DNA from: JAYWDA01 sp043747555
GTDB lineage: Bacteria; Bdellovibrionota; Bdellovibrionia; Bdellovibrionales; Bdellovibrionaceae
Reading direction: 5' to 3'
Assembly (NCBI GenBank): GCA_043747555.1
Contig: JAYTOY010000087.1
Location: forward strand, 1 to 20,599
DNA length: 20,599 bases
How positions within the stretch are numbered: the stretch's first letter is position 1; each line of letters begins with the position of its first letter. This document shows positions 6,969 to 14,263 of this stretch, in pieces. Under the pieces are notes generated by a model. The model saw only the letters and a program-made list of their open reading frames with translations, had not been told where the DNA came from and ran no database searches. Both the position numbers and the translations under genes were made by a program.

Positions 6969-7421
6969 TTACTTTGTTTCGAACATTGATTTTGTAAAGT
7001 CACCGTGAGTGCTACCCAGCCACTTTGATTGGTTGGTAGCAGCCACACGCCAGTAGTAATGTTTCCCTGTTTCAAGATCTTTCACTTCAAAGGAAGTTCC
7101 TTTGTGTAAATATTCGTTGGCGACGAGCCATTTGAAATTAGGATCCGTTGCTACTTGCACGTGATAGTTTTCAGCGTCCTTTGCATCTTTCCATTTTAGG
7201 ACAATTGAACTAGTTGCTGTCGCCATAAACGCGGGCTCAGTTAATTCAACAAGACCCGGCACCTTTGAATTCTCTAAATCATTGGTTGGCTTTGGAAATA
7301 CTTTTCCACTGCCATGACCAGCGGAGAGATCGGCATGCTGTCCGTGATTAGATTCTGCAAAAGCACGGTTATTTAATGAAAAAGCCAAAACTATAGCGAC
7401 GACTGACAATAAAACTTTCAT
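6969..7421 (-). CDS. Small secreted protein with fibronectin-III-like domain
   Basis: A 150-residue exported protein. The signal peptide is residues 1-22, with probable cleavage after AFA. A short His-rich stretch follows (NHGQHADLSAGHGSG, about 25-39), which might bind metal. Residues 55-150 resemble one fibronectin type III domain: PAF then IVLKWKDAKDAENYHVQVATD, later LETGKHYYWRVAATN and a final GDFTKSMFET. Such domains bind proteins or sugars outside the membrane; no catalytic motif is seen. AGGAAG lies just upstream of the ATG. It is the first gene of a two-gene unit with the nitroreductase. Why these two are paired is unclear. Confidence 0.8.
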   Translation of the reverse strand: MKVLLSVVAIVLAFSLNNRAFAESNHGQHADLSAGHGSGKVFPKPTNDLENSKVPGLVELTEPAFMATATSSIVLKWKDAKDAENYHVQVATDPNFKWLVANEYLHKGTSFEVKDLETGKHYYWRVAATNQSKWLGSTHGDFTKSMFETK

Positions 7422-7499
7422 AACTTCCTGCCTCAGATGTGGTTTAACGAAACCCTACAAGAAAAGGCACCATCTGTTAACCGTTTTGAGCAGCCAGCA

Positions 7500-7528
7500 T
7501 TGCGGGCTTTGGCAAATGGTGTTATAAA
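7500..7528 (+). promoter_or_regulatory. Sigma-70 type promoter of rnpB
   Basis: TTGCGG (7500-7505) and TATAAA (7523-7528) are separated by exactly 17 bp. The -10 element matches the consensus at five of six bases and the -35 at three of six. The expected start point at about 7535-7536 coincides with the first base of helix P1 of the RNA, which supports both calls. The stretch 7422-7499 contains nothing else that I can identify, apart from the leader of the divergent secreted-protein gene. Confidence 0.75.
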
Positions 7529-7535
7529 TCAAGCC

Positions 7536-7920
7536 GTTTTGCAGATGATCGCTGGGACGCAAGTCTCAGAGGAAAGTCCGGACTCCAAATGGCAGCGCAG
7601 GGGGTAACGCCCCTCCACCGGATTCTTGGGTTAAACTAAGCTTGAGGGTGAGGAACAGTGGAACAGAGAGAATGTCCAGGGCAGTGACCGAGGTACCGGG
7701 AACGGGAGGGCCTCGCGAGCCGCTGGAGTGAAAACAGCCAAACTCTGCGTGGAGCAAGATCAAATAGGGGAGCATAAGTCCGCAAGGACCGAAGTTGAGC
7801 CACAATAAGCTTCCGGGTCAGATCGCTAGAGGGTGACAGCAATGTTGCTCCCAGAGAAATGGTCATCACGAATTTTCTTTGATCAAGAAAGTTCGAACAG
7901 AATCCGGCTTATCGCAAAGC
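7536..7920 (+). ncRNA. rnpB: RNase P RNA, bacterial type A
   Basis: The catalytic RNA of RNase P, which cuts the 5' leader from tRNA precursors. Terminal helix P1 is GTTTTGC (7536-7542) with GCAAAGC (7914-7920). The conserved core is clear: GAGGAAAGTCCGGACTCC at 7569-7586, GTGGAGCAAGATCAAATAGG around 7749-7768, and ACAGAATCCGGCTTATC at 7897-7913. A GGGT element (7815-7818) follows the GGGAGC/GCTTCC helix and fits loop L15, which pairs with the tRNA CCA end. An extra 9-bp hairpin at 7871-7893 fits helix P19, absent from E. coli but present in many other type A RNAs. Overlapping open reading frames on both strands here are not genes. Confidence 0.96.
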
Positions 7921-7935
7921 TAAAGATCAATCGAC

Positions 7936-7976
7936 CGGGGGTTTCTTCTAACGAGGACGCCCCCGTTCCTTTTTTT
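7936..7976 (+). terminator. Rho-independent terminator of rnpB
   Basis: CGGGGG (7936-7941) pairs with CCCCCG (7960-7965) and is followed by TTCCTTTTTTT. It begins 15 nt after the end of the RNase P RNA. The loop is rather long (18 nt) but the stem is pure GC. Confidence 0.8.
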
Positions 7977-8044
7977 AGGCAGCGCGTGCAAACTTTGTCG
8001 TTACGCAAGTTGACCGATAAGCAAAAAATGAGCACCGTAAAGGT

Positions 8045-9013
8045 ATGGAATATCGTCACCTTGGAAAATCCGGCCTTAAAGTCAGTCAACTTTCTTTTGG
8101 CTCTTGGGTCACCTTTGGAAAACAAATAGAGGTGAAAGATGCGACCGATGCTTTGTCGGTGGCTAGAGACTACGGAGTCAATTTTTTTGATAATGCCGAA
8201 GTTTATGCTCACGGGAAATCCGAAGAAATTATGGGTTTAGCATTAAAAAAACTGGATTGGCCGCGCTTATCTTATATGGTTTCGACAAAGTTTTTCTGGG
8301 GCATCACGCAAGATATCAATGGCACTAATACTTTAAATCGTAAATACCTTTTGCAAGCGATCACCGGAAGTTTAAAGCGCCTTGAGATGGATTATGTTGA
8401 TTTAGTTTACTGTCATCGGCCAGATCCGCAGACGCCGATGGAAGAAACCGTTTGGGCCATGCACGATATGATCGAGCGAGGTTACGCCCTTTACTGGGGC
8501 ACTTCCGAGTGGAGTGCCGCACAAATCAAATCAGCCCATGCCGTGGCCGAGAAATATCATTTGCGAAAACCGATTGTTGAACAACCCCAGTACAATCTTT
8601 TTAATCGTCACCGCGTTGAAGAAGAATACAAAGATATTTATGAAAAAGAAGGTTTGGGTTTAACCATCTGGAGTCCATTGGCTTCGGGAGTTCTATCCGG
8701 CAAATACTTGGGAGCAACACCTGAAGGTTCAAGGCTGACGATGAAGTCGATGTCTTGGCTGGCTGATGAATACCAAACTGCTGTAAAAATTAAACAAGTC
8801 GAAAGCTTCGTAAAAATTGCCAAAGATCTTTCCGTCACACCAGCCGCTTTAGCGATTGCGTGGTGTTCAAAAAATCCACGAGTCAGCACAGTGATCACGG
8901 GTGCCTCCAGAGTCGAACAGATTCACGATAATGTGAAAGCTTTAGAAGCCATCCCAAAATTATCAAGCGATGTGATGACAAAAATTGATCAGCTTTTTCC
9001 AGTGAAAGCTTAA
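8045..9013 (+). CDS. Aldo/keto reductase, Kv-beta-like (AKR6 type)
   Basis: A 322-residue TIM-barrel NADPH-dependent oxidoreductase. The sequence follows the voltage-gated potassium channel beta-subunit group closely: YRHLGKSGLKVSQLSFGSWV at the start, then FFDNAEVYAHGKSE, STKFFWG, RPDPQTPMEETV, YWGTSEWS, EQPQYNLF and WSPLASGVLSGKY. The catalytic tetrad is Asp49, Tyr54, Lys82 and His124; the animal channel subunits have Asn at the last place, so this protein looks like a working reductase. Bacterial members reduce small aldehydes such as methylglyoxal; the substrate here is unknown. No potassium channel gene is nearby. Its start has only AAAGG immediately before the ATG, a poorly spaced site. 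Its stop codon overlaps that of the converging permease gene. Confidence 0.92.
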   Translation: MEYRHLGKSGLKVSQLSFGSWVTFGKQIEVKDATDALSVARDYGVNFFDNAEVYAHGKSEEIMGLALKKLDWPRLSYMVSTKFFWGITQDINGTNTLNRKYLLQAITGSLKRLEMDYVDLVYCHRPDPQTPMEETVWAMHDMIERGYALYWGTSEWSAAQIKSAHAVAEKYHLRKPIVEQPQYNLFNRHRVEEEYKDIYEKEGLGLTIWSPLASGVLSGKYLGATPEGSRLTMKSMSWLADEYQTAVKIKQVESFVKIAKDLSVTPAALAIAWCSKNPRVSTVITGASRVEQIHDNVKALEAIPKLSSDVMTKIDQLFPVKA

Positions 9014-9825
9014 CTGCTAGCCGAGCTATAATACTTTAAACAAAAATTCCAGAACCGATGCGATAAGTAAATCAGCATCGGCGCTAAAAACACAGCCCAT
9101 AGGGGAAACCAAATATTTGGTGGATCGATTAAAACCCGGGCGGGTACGCTAGCGATCATGCCAATAGGAAGAATGGTTAATAGAATAAACTTAAGCCATG
9201 GAAAATAAATCGAATCGGGCCGCGTCGCCAGTTTATAAAGCTGAAACCATAAAAACTGAATATTTTCAGATTTTGCAAAAATCACCGCCAAGGCGCTAAA
9301 GGAAAAGCGTAAGGCATAAACCACGCTGACTCCGCAAGGAACCATAACGATCAGCCACAAAAGCCGCCACCAGGAAAACTCAGGCAACTGTGAAAGGCTA
9401 AAGAAAAACCAAATAAGGCCTAAAATAAGATTCCCAAAAAGGGCTGTATTTACTTTTTGAAGACTAATAATAAACTGGGATTCAACAGGCTTGGTTAAAA
9501 TTAAATCCATATCGCCTTTGCGAACTTTTTCTGACATACGGTCTAAATTTTCACTGAAAACAATCATGTAAATCGCGTCGATAATAAATAAAACCCCTAA
9601 AAAAACCCGCGTCTGCGCTTGATTCCAATCTCCAATTTTTTCAGTGTGCAGGAAAAGCACTTCAAAAGTTGTGATTTGAGCAGCATACCAAAAAATATCA
9701 GTCAGAATGCGAACTAGAAAATTGCTGCGAAACTCAAGATCTGCAATAAAGCTTGCGCGAAAAAATGCCTTGTACAGTGACGCGTATTTTTTGAGTATTT
9801 TGATTCTAGGCGCCAGTGCCAACAT
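9010..9825 (-). CDS. ABC-2 type transporter permease (second subunit)
   Basis: A 271-residue inner-membrane permease with about six transmembrane segments, of the ABC-2 group that pairs with a second, different permease and one ATPase (COG3694-like). Recognisable parts are the N-terminal YASLYKAFFRASFIADLEFRSN leading into the first helix and the cytoplasmic loop SENLDRMSEKVRKGDMDLILTKPV, where G-D-M-D-x-x-L-x-K-P is the usual coupling-loop motif. It overlaps the preceding permease gene by 20 nt, implying translational coupling and equal production. These systems export drugs, lipids or peptides; the substrate is unknown. Confidence 0.85.
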   Translation of the reverse strand: MLALAPRIKILKKYASLYKAFFRASFIADLEFRSNFLVRILTDIFWYAAQITTFEVLFLHTEKIGDWNQAQTRVFLGVLFIIDAIYMIVFSENLDRMSEKVRKGDMDLILTKPVESQFIISLQKVNTALFGNLILGLIWFFFSLSQLPEFSWWRLLWLIVMVPCGVSVVYALRFSFSALAVIFAKSENIQFLWFQLYKLATRPDSIYFPWLKFILLTILPIGMIASVPARVLIDPPNIWFPLWAVFLAPMLIYLSHRFWNFCLKYYSSASS

Positions 9826-10618
9826 AGCTTTTCAGCCCTTTCTTCCAGCAGTAAGCTGCCAAAATATTGACTAGGACTAAGCTGACGGTGACGTTAACGA
9901 AACCCCGCTGAACCGCATCGATACCAATGCGCCCTGTGATATATCCGACAGGAATAAAAGCACCCGAGGGAAAAGGCAGACTGAACATAATATTTTGCAG
10001 CCACGGTGGCATTAGGTCCGTAGGAACTAGTTCTCCGGTTAGAACCCAAATAAATAAATTTTTAGCTGTGGTTAGCGAGCTGACTTTAGTTAAAAAGAAC
10101 GCCATCGTGCTGACAAGAAAGCTAATGCTATGAATAAGAATTAAATAATAAAACGCGAGCAGTAGCGCCAAGGGCAAACGGTCAAACTGCGTGGGTAAAT
10201 TAAAAATTAATACTAAAATGACAGGAATTAAAAAAGAAAAGAAAGTCGTGATAAATTTATAACCCATCAACTGGCTAAAATAATACTCATAAAAACTTAA
10301 TGGTCGCACAAGCAAACTATTTATGGATCCGGAATCAATTTCTTCAACCATACGGGATTCATACATCCAACTAGTTGTGATTCGAGCCATAAATGCGGCC
10401 CACAGTGCGTAACTTAGATAATATTCTTTGGCAAAGCCGGCCACTTCAGTTGAGCCCACAGATTTAAACACCGCCCACCACAAAAGCATTTCGATGCCTG
10501 ACGTGACCGTGGGTTGCAGGATTGCATCGATGACAAAATTCAATCGATATTCTAAATTTGTCGAGATCGCGAGTTTAAAAAACCCGAGATTCCTTTTCCA
10601 GAAAGCTGCGAATAACAT
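9806..10618 (-). CDS. ABC-2 type transporter permease (first subunit)
   Basis: A 270-residue membrane permease with about six helices, partner of the adjacent permease (COG4587-like). It has the same N-terminal plan (FKLAISTNLEYRLNFVIDAI) and the coupling loop MVEEIDSGSINSLLVRPLSFYEYY, with the conserved G-S-I-N-x-x-L-x-R-P. Two starts are possible: the ATG at 10618 used here, or an in-frame TTG at 10639 that adds seven residues. Neither has a clear ribosome binding site. In either case the gene begins inside the end of the ATPase gene (44 or 65 nt overlap). ATPase and both permeases probably form one complex with two unlike membrane subunits. Confidence 0.85.
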   Translation of the reverse strand: MLFAAFWKRNLGFFKLAISTNLEYRLNFVIDAILQPTVTSGIEMLLWWAVFKSVGSTEVAGFAKEYYLSYALWAAFMARITTSWMYESRMVEEIDSGSINSLLVRPLSFYEYYFSQLMGYKFITTFFSFLIPVILVLIFNLPTQFDRLPLALLLAFYYLILIHSISFLVSTMAFFLTKVSSLTTAKNLFIWVLTGELVPTDLMPPWLQNIMFSLPFPSGAFIPVGYITGRIGIDAVQRGFVNVTVSLVLVNILAAYCWKKGLKSYVGTGA

Positions 10619-11564
10619 CTTCAAAATCCGATTCTTCAATTTTTAATTCTTGGAGCGCACCGAGGTGAGTAATTTCGCTCAGCAAGCTAGGTAGTTGTTG
10701 GCTGCTGACTTTTAAAGAATATTCTTTTTGCAAAGGTGATAAAATAAATTCATTTCCGATTTTGACCTGACTCTTTATTTCATCTGTAAATCGGAAAGTA
10801 AGTAATTGCTTGGCTTCCGATTTATTCGTGAACTGCTCAACAGTCCCGTTATAAACAATCAATCCATGGCTGATTAATAAAAGTTGATGAGCAAGCTTCG
10901 CAATATCATCCATATAGTGGCTGGTTAAAATAACGGTAGGACCCTTGTTTTCAACATATTTTTGTAAAAACTCACGGATCGTCGACTGTGCGACAATATC
11001 AAGTCCGATCGTAGGCTCATCAAGAAATAAGATTTCTGGTTCATGCAAAAGAGCACCGATCAGCTCCATTTTCATGCGCTCGCCTAAACTCAGTCGTCTT
11101 AGCTGAGTTTCTAAAACATGCTCGCAGCGAAGCAATGTTGCTAATTCTTGCACTCGCAAGCGCGCTTTTCTTAAATCTAAATCATAGATTCGTGCCAGCA
11201 ATGAATAACTATCCATTGGTGATAGATCCCACCAAAGCTGATTTTTTTGGCCCAACAAAATACTGATGCGTTTTAAGTATTCTGATTTTCTTTCCCACGG
11301 ACGAAAACCTAAAACTTGAGCGTCACCCGAAGTAGGTGTAATCAGACCTGAAAGAATTTTTAGCAAAGTTGTTTTTCCAGCGCCGTTAGCACCGATTAAT
11401 CCGATGATCTGTCCTGACTCAATTTTCAAATTGACGTCAATTAATGCATTTTTGACAACATGCTGTCGGTTCCAGAATCCTTGGACGGAGTTCCAGATGC
11501 CTTCCTTTTTTTGATAACTTTTGTAGACTCTGCTGAGGGCACTCGTTTCGATGACTAAGGACAT
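10575..11564 (-). CDS. ABC transporter ATP-binding protein
   Basis: A 329-residue ABC ATPase (COG4586-like) that powers the two permeases encoded just downstream. Walker A is GANGAGKT (58-65), the Q-loop residue Gln106 lies in LLGQKNQLWWD, the signature is LSLGE (158-162), Walker B is ILFLDEPT (178-185), and the switch His216 lies in TSHYMDD. The N-terminal extension, KSYQKKEGIWNSVQGFWNRQ, is typical of this subgroup. Residues about 240-329 form a C-terminal accessory domain. The start is 9 bp after the stop of the secreted-protein gene, so all four genes are probably one transcript. There is no strong Shine-Dalgarno sequence. Confidence 0.92.
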   Translation of the reverse strand: MSLVIETSALSRVYKSYQKKEGIWNSVQGFWNRQHVVKNALIDVNLKIESGQIIGLIGANGAGKTTLLKILSGLITPTSGDAQVLGFRPWERKSEYLKRISILLGQKNQLWWDLSPMDSYSLLARIYDLDLRKARLRVQELATLLRCEHVLETQLRRLSLGERMKMELIGALLHEPEILFLDEPTIGLDIVAQSTIREFLQKYVENKGPTVILTSHYMDDIAKLAHQLLLISHGLIVYNGTVEQFTNKSEAKQLLTFRFTDEIKSQVKIGNEFILSPLQKEYSLKVSSQQLPSLLSEITHLGALQELKIEESDFEDVIRSFLEKESRVF

Positions 11565-11573
11565 CTGAGAAGC

Positions 11574-12077
11574 TTATTCGGTCGCTTGGAATTCTGCAAA
11601 TTGATTTGAATCACGAATATAAGTGCGAAAAGAAGGGGATACGAAGCTAGCTTCAGATATGCGACCTTCAGCACACTTTGCTAAAGCTTGATCGCGTTTT
11701 TCAGCGGGAACTTCATAATATTCACACTGGCTTAAATCCCAAGCTTTCTCAGAATACGTGATGCGATAGCCAATTAAAATTTCACCACTGTAAAGAGCCT
11801 CAACTTGGTCTAAGCGAGTCTGGCCAGCAGCATGGAAATCACCTTCTAGAATCGTATCAGCCCAAACCTGAGCTTGGTCAAAGGCGACGGCCGCCAAAGT
11901 TTTGTAAAGTTGCTTATCTAATAAGGAACTTTGATCTCGGGAATAAATTGGCAGAGCTTCGTGTGGGGCCTGGCATTGGAATTCAAACGATTTTGCATCG
12001 GGACCCCATTCGTCTGCACTTGCTAACCCAGAATTTAAAAGGCAGTAAAAAACGAGTATCATCTTAATGATTTTCAT
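11574..12077 (-). CDS. Secreted protein of unknown function
   Basis: A 167-residue protein with a signal peptide (1-21, probable cut after ASA) and no motif that I recognise. The mature part has three cysteines (in FECQCP-like FQCQAP, SQCEYY and AKCAEG), is mostly soluble, and contains GEILIGYRITYSEKAWDLSQCEYY, which reads like a beta-rich domain. A very strong AAGGAGG sits 8 bases before the ATG. It is first in the operon with the ABC exporter, only 9 bp from the ATPase gene. It could be a periplasmic partner of that exporter, but this rests on position alone. Confidence 0.75.
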   Translation of the reverse strand: MKIIKMILVFYCLLNSGLASADEWGPDAKSFEFQCQAPHEALPIYSRDQSSLLDKQLYKTLAAVAFDQAQVWADTILEGDFHAAGQTRLDQVEALYSGEILIGYRITYSEKAWDLSQCEYYEVPAEKRDQALAKCAEGRISEASFVSPSFRTYIRDSNQFAEFQATE

Positions 12078-12144
12078 AAACTACCTCCTTCAGTAGAGTT
12101 AATCTACGAGAGAAGTCGAAGATTAAACAATGCACAACAATCAT

Positions 12145-12176
12145 GTTATTATGCAAAATAAGCATAAATAACTCAA
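12145..12176 (-). promoter_or_regulatory. Promoter with overlapping dyad, upstream of the exporter operon
   Basis: On the minus strand TTGAGT (12176-12171) and CATAAT (12153-12148) are spaced by 17 bp, a reasonable sigma-70 promoter with a start near 12141 and a leader of about 64 nt. A dyad overlays it: GTTATTATGC (12145-12154) and GCATAAATAAC (12162-12172) are inverted copies apart from one extra T. A protein bound there would cover both elements, so repression is the likely mode. The dyad may instead be a mere AT-rich coincidence. Confidence 0.5.
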
Positions 12177-12178
12177 AG

Positions 12179-12709
12179 TTATAATCTTTTTGTCATTTCT
12201 AAAAAATAAAGATCATCGCGGGTTGGTATTCCGAAACGTGTGTCGCCATAAGGAAAATCCTTTTTACTACCATTCAATTTGTAACCACGGCGTATATACC
12301 AATCGATCATTTCGCGACGGGTTTGAATGATTAAAAGAGTCATTTCTTTGCAGGACCACGAGCGAGCCCATGATTCGCCCTCTTCAAGAAGTTGGCGTCC
12401 AAGGCCTTTGTTTTGTAGATCAGGTTTTACAGTCAGCAATCCCAATTGGCAGATGTTTGGATTTATTTTTTTCAAGTGCACACAGCCTACCAAGCGGTGA
12501 TCGTGATCCGGATCTGAACCCATCAAAATCACTTGATCAGGGGGACTCATCAGATCCCGCAGCATGGCAGGATCTGTTCGCTGACCATCCAATAAATTAG
12601 CTTCAGTCGTCCAGCCCAAGCGCGAAAATTCGCCTCGATAAGAGAAATTGACCAGCTGGCAAAGTGAATCGATTTGGTCAGGATTAGCGACAGAAAATAT
12701 AAGAGCCAT
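12179..12709 (-). CDS. GNAT family N-acetyltransferase
   Basis: A 176-residue acetyl-CoA-dependent acyltransferase. The acetyl-CoA pyrophosphate loop is QNKGLG within LLTVKPDLQNKGLGRQLLEEGESWA (about 91-115). Beta strand LVGCVHLKKI precedes it, and WYIRRGYKLNG follows, the usual C-terminal strand-helix of the fold. Small-molecule amines, rather than ribosomal proteins, are a common substrate for members of this length, but nothing here names one. It starts 12 bp after the methyltransferase stop, so it is third in a minus-strand operon. The ribosome binding site is weak, suggesting coupling to the gene before it. Confidence 0.9.
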   Translation of the reverse strand: MALIFSVANPDQIDSLCQLVNFSYRGEFSRLGWTTEANLLDGQRTDPAMLRDLMSPPDQVILMGSDPDHDHRLVGCVHLKKINPNICQLGLLTVKPDLQNKGLGRQLLEEGESWARSWSCKEMTLLIIQTRREMIDWYIRRGYKLNGSKKDFPYGDTRFGIPTRDDLYFLEMTKRL

Positions 12710-12721
12710 GGAAAGTTCGTA

Positions 12722-13765
12722 TCACACTCTTCGCTGAGCATAAACAAAAAGTTCTTTCCCTTGGGATCTTGGGGCGGATTGCCTCCATCGTCCCCAAAAC
12801 AAATATTGGTATAGTTTTTTAGTTCGTTCACGAAGCTCCCACTCTGAAGCTCCAAAGGGTGGGCCGTGGGGTTTAAACATGGCAAAAAATACGCCCATCA
12901 AAAAGCCTTTTTCGGCAAGACAGTGGCTCCAAACTTTGACAAGTTCATTTCTTCGCGTTGGATTGATCGCACAAAAACAAGTGTGTTCAAAAATAATATC
13001 AAAAGCCTTTTCAAATTCAGGGCCCAGTTTAAAAAAGTCACCTTCGATAAATTCTATATGGGATAAGTGACCATATTTTTCTTTCCCGCGACGAATGGCT
13101 TCCGGGGAGATATCTACGGCCGTCACCCTGTGTCCATAGTTAGCGAAAAGGGCCGCATCATGTCCTTCGCCACAACCTAAAACAAGGATCCGTGATTTAG
13201 GTAATTTTAAGCGTGGAAGCATATCTTTCAGCGCTTCTGTGGCTTCATTTAAGTTCCAACCCGGATTTGTTTCCTGACGATAAATATCGCTCCACCAAGA
13301 TTCTTGATTTACATGCGTGGTATTTTTAAAGTAAGGGGGAATTTCAAATGTTTCGCCATTAAAAGAAATGCTATCGTCCGTAAATTCTTCTAACAAATTA
13401 AAAAAGTGGGCTTGTGCTTTTCTTGAAAGGACAAAAGGCACTCCCTTATCGGTTATTCCGTGAAAACGATCCCACTCATCAAGGCTTAAATTTTCCAGCT
13501 TAAACGGAGTTAAAAATTGATAAGGTCCTTGCAAGAACCATTGTTTATTACGCACTTCAACTTGTTGAGCAACTAAGGGCTGATCAAAAGCTTCGACGAT
13601 GACGACTTCGCCGCCCACTTCACTGACAAGGCGAAACGTTTCAGTGATGGACAGATGGTCAAGAATTTCACGACCGACATCTTCATCGCTCACGCGAATC
13701 TCGCCGAACAGGGCATATCCCTCTTCATCAATTTGAATAAATTTATCTTCAGGAATTAGATCCAC
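12722..13765 (-). CDS. SAM-dependent methyltransferase with unrecognised N-terminal domain
   Basis: A 347-residue two-part protein. Residues about 155-347 form a class I methyltransferase: motif I LVLGCGEG (194-201), the acidic residue Asp218 in TAVDIS, and EGDFF (231-235), followed by FEHTCFCAINPTRRNEL. The region starting WWSDIYRQETNPGW and the Cys-rich motif after strand 4 recall the thiopurine methyltransferase (TPMT) family, which methylates thiols, selenium or halides. Residues 1-150 are a separate domain that I do not recognise, containing WDRFHGITDKGVPFVLSRKAQ. The start is GTG at 13765 with GGAG six bases before it. It lies 17 bp after the small membrane-protein gene and before the acetyltransferase. 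Substrate unknown. Confidence 0.85.
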   Translation of the reverse strand: MDLIPEDKFIQIDEEGYALFGEIRVSDEDVGREILDHLSITETFRLVSEVGGEVVIVEAFDQPLVAQQVEVRNKQWFLQGPYQFLTPFKLENLSLDEWDRFHGITDKGVPFVLSRKAQAHFFNLLEEFTDDSISFNGETFEIPPYFKNTTHVNQESWWSDIYRQETNPGWNLNEATEALKDMLPRLKLPKSRILVLGCGEGHDAALFANYGHRVTAVDISPEAIRRGKEKYGHLSHIEFIEGDFFKLGPEFEKAFDIIFEHTCFCAINPTRRNELVKVWSHCLAEKGFLMGVFFAMFKPHGPPFGASEWELRERTKKLYQYLFWGRWRQSAPRSQGKELFVYAQRRV

Positions 13766-13782
13766 AATAACTCCGGCAGTTT

Positions 13783-14211
13783 TTAATTTTCTGAAGGAGT
13801 TTCGTTAGACGAGTCGATCGAGTCGCCTTCTTGAAAAACGATTTGATTCGATGAGGTGCGAACTTTTTCAACGGTCCAATTTTCTTGGGAAACTTCTTGG
13901 CCGGTGGTTTTCTTTAAAAAAGCTTCGCCAGTGATCGTTTCGTGTGAAGCTTTATCAGTTTCACCTTCACTAAACTGGTAGGTGAAATGGGCGCTTATTT
14001 TTTCAGGGCTGATCGTTTCTGTCCACAGTCGCACAAGGTTAAAATCTTTGGCATTAGGTCGATGTCTCTGCACACTGGCTTGAATGATTGAAGCCAGCTT
14101 CTGCTGAATGATGGTATGCGTCTCAAAGCTGATGGTGGGATCGCTGTTAATTAAGCTCCAGGTCCAAGCCAGAAGAATTACAAAGACGACGAGACTGATG
14201 ACTTTTTTCAT
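13783..14211 (-). CDS. Small membrane-anchored protein of unknown function
   Basis: A 142-residue protein with one N-terminal hydrophobic segment (about 4-22, ISLVVFVILLAWTWSLI) and a periplasmic-looking remainder. There is no clear signal-peptidase site, so it is probably a single-pass anchor. The soluble part has an SEGETDKASHETITGEAFLKK stretch and an acidic, Ser-rich tail. I see no catalytic motif. It is the first gene of the minus-strand unit with the methyltransferase and acetyltransferase and is divergent from the leucine operon, with 52 bp between the starts. AGGA lies about ten bases before the ATG. Confidence 0.7.
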   Translation of the reverse strand: MKKVISLVVFVILLAWTWSLINSDPTISFETHTIIQQKLASIIQASVQRHRPNAKDFNLVRLWTETISPEKISAHFTYQFSEGETDKASHETITGEAFLKKTTGQEVSQENWTVEKVRTSSNQIVFQEGDSIDSSNETPSEN

Positions 14212-14263
14212 TTTACTTGAATCCTCACACTCATTACTCTCGGGTTATATTTTGAGGTATCTC

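Noticed and set aside
7566..8212. Several open frames on both strands across 7566-8212
   Set aside because: They overlap the RNase P RNA, its terminator and the start of the aldo/keto reductase; none has family-like sequence.
12370..13070. Forward open frames under the acetyltransferase and methyltransferase genes
   Set aside because: They are shadows of the well-supported minus-strand genes.
14212..14263. Possible promoter (TATATT at 14246-14251) for the leucine operon
   Set aside because: No acceptable -35 element at the right spacing, and only 52 bp separate the divergent starts; left uncalled.
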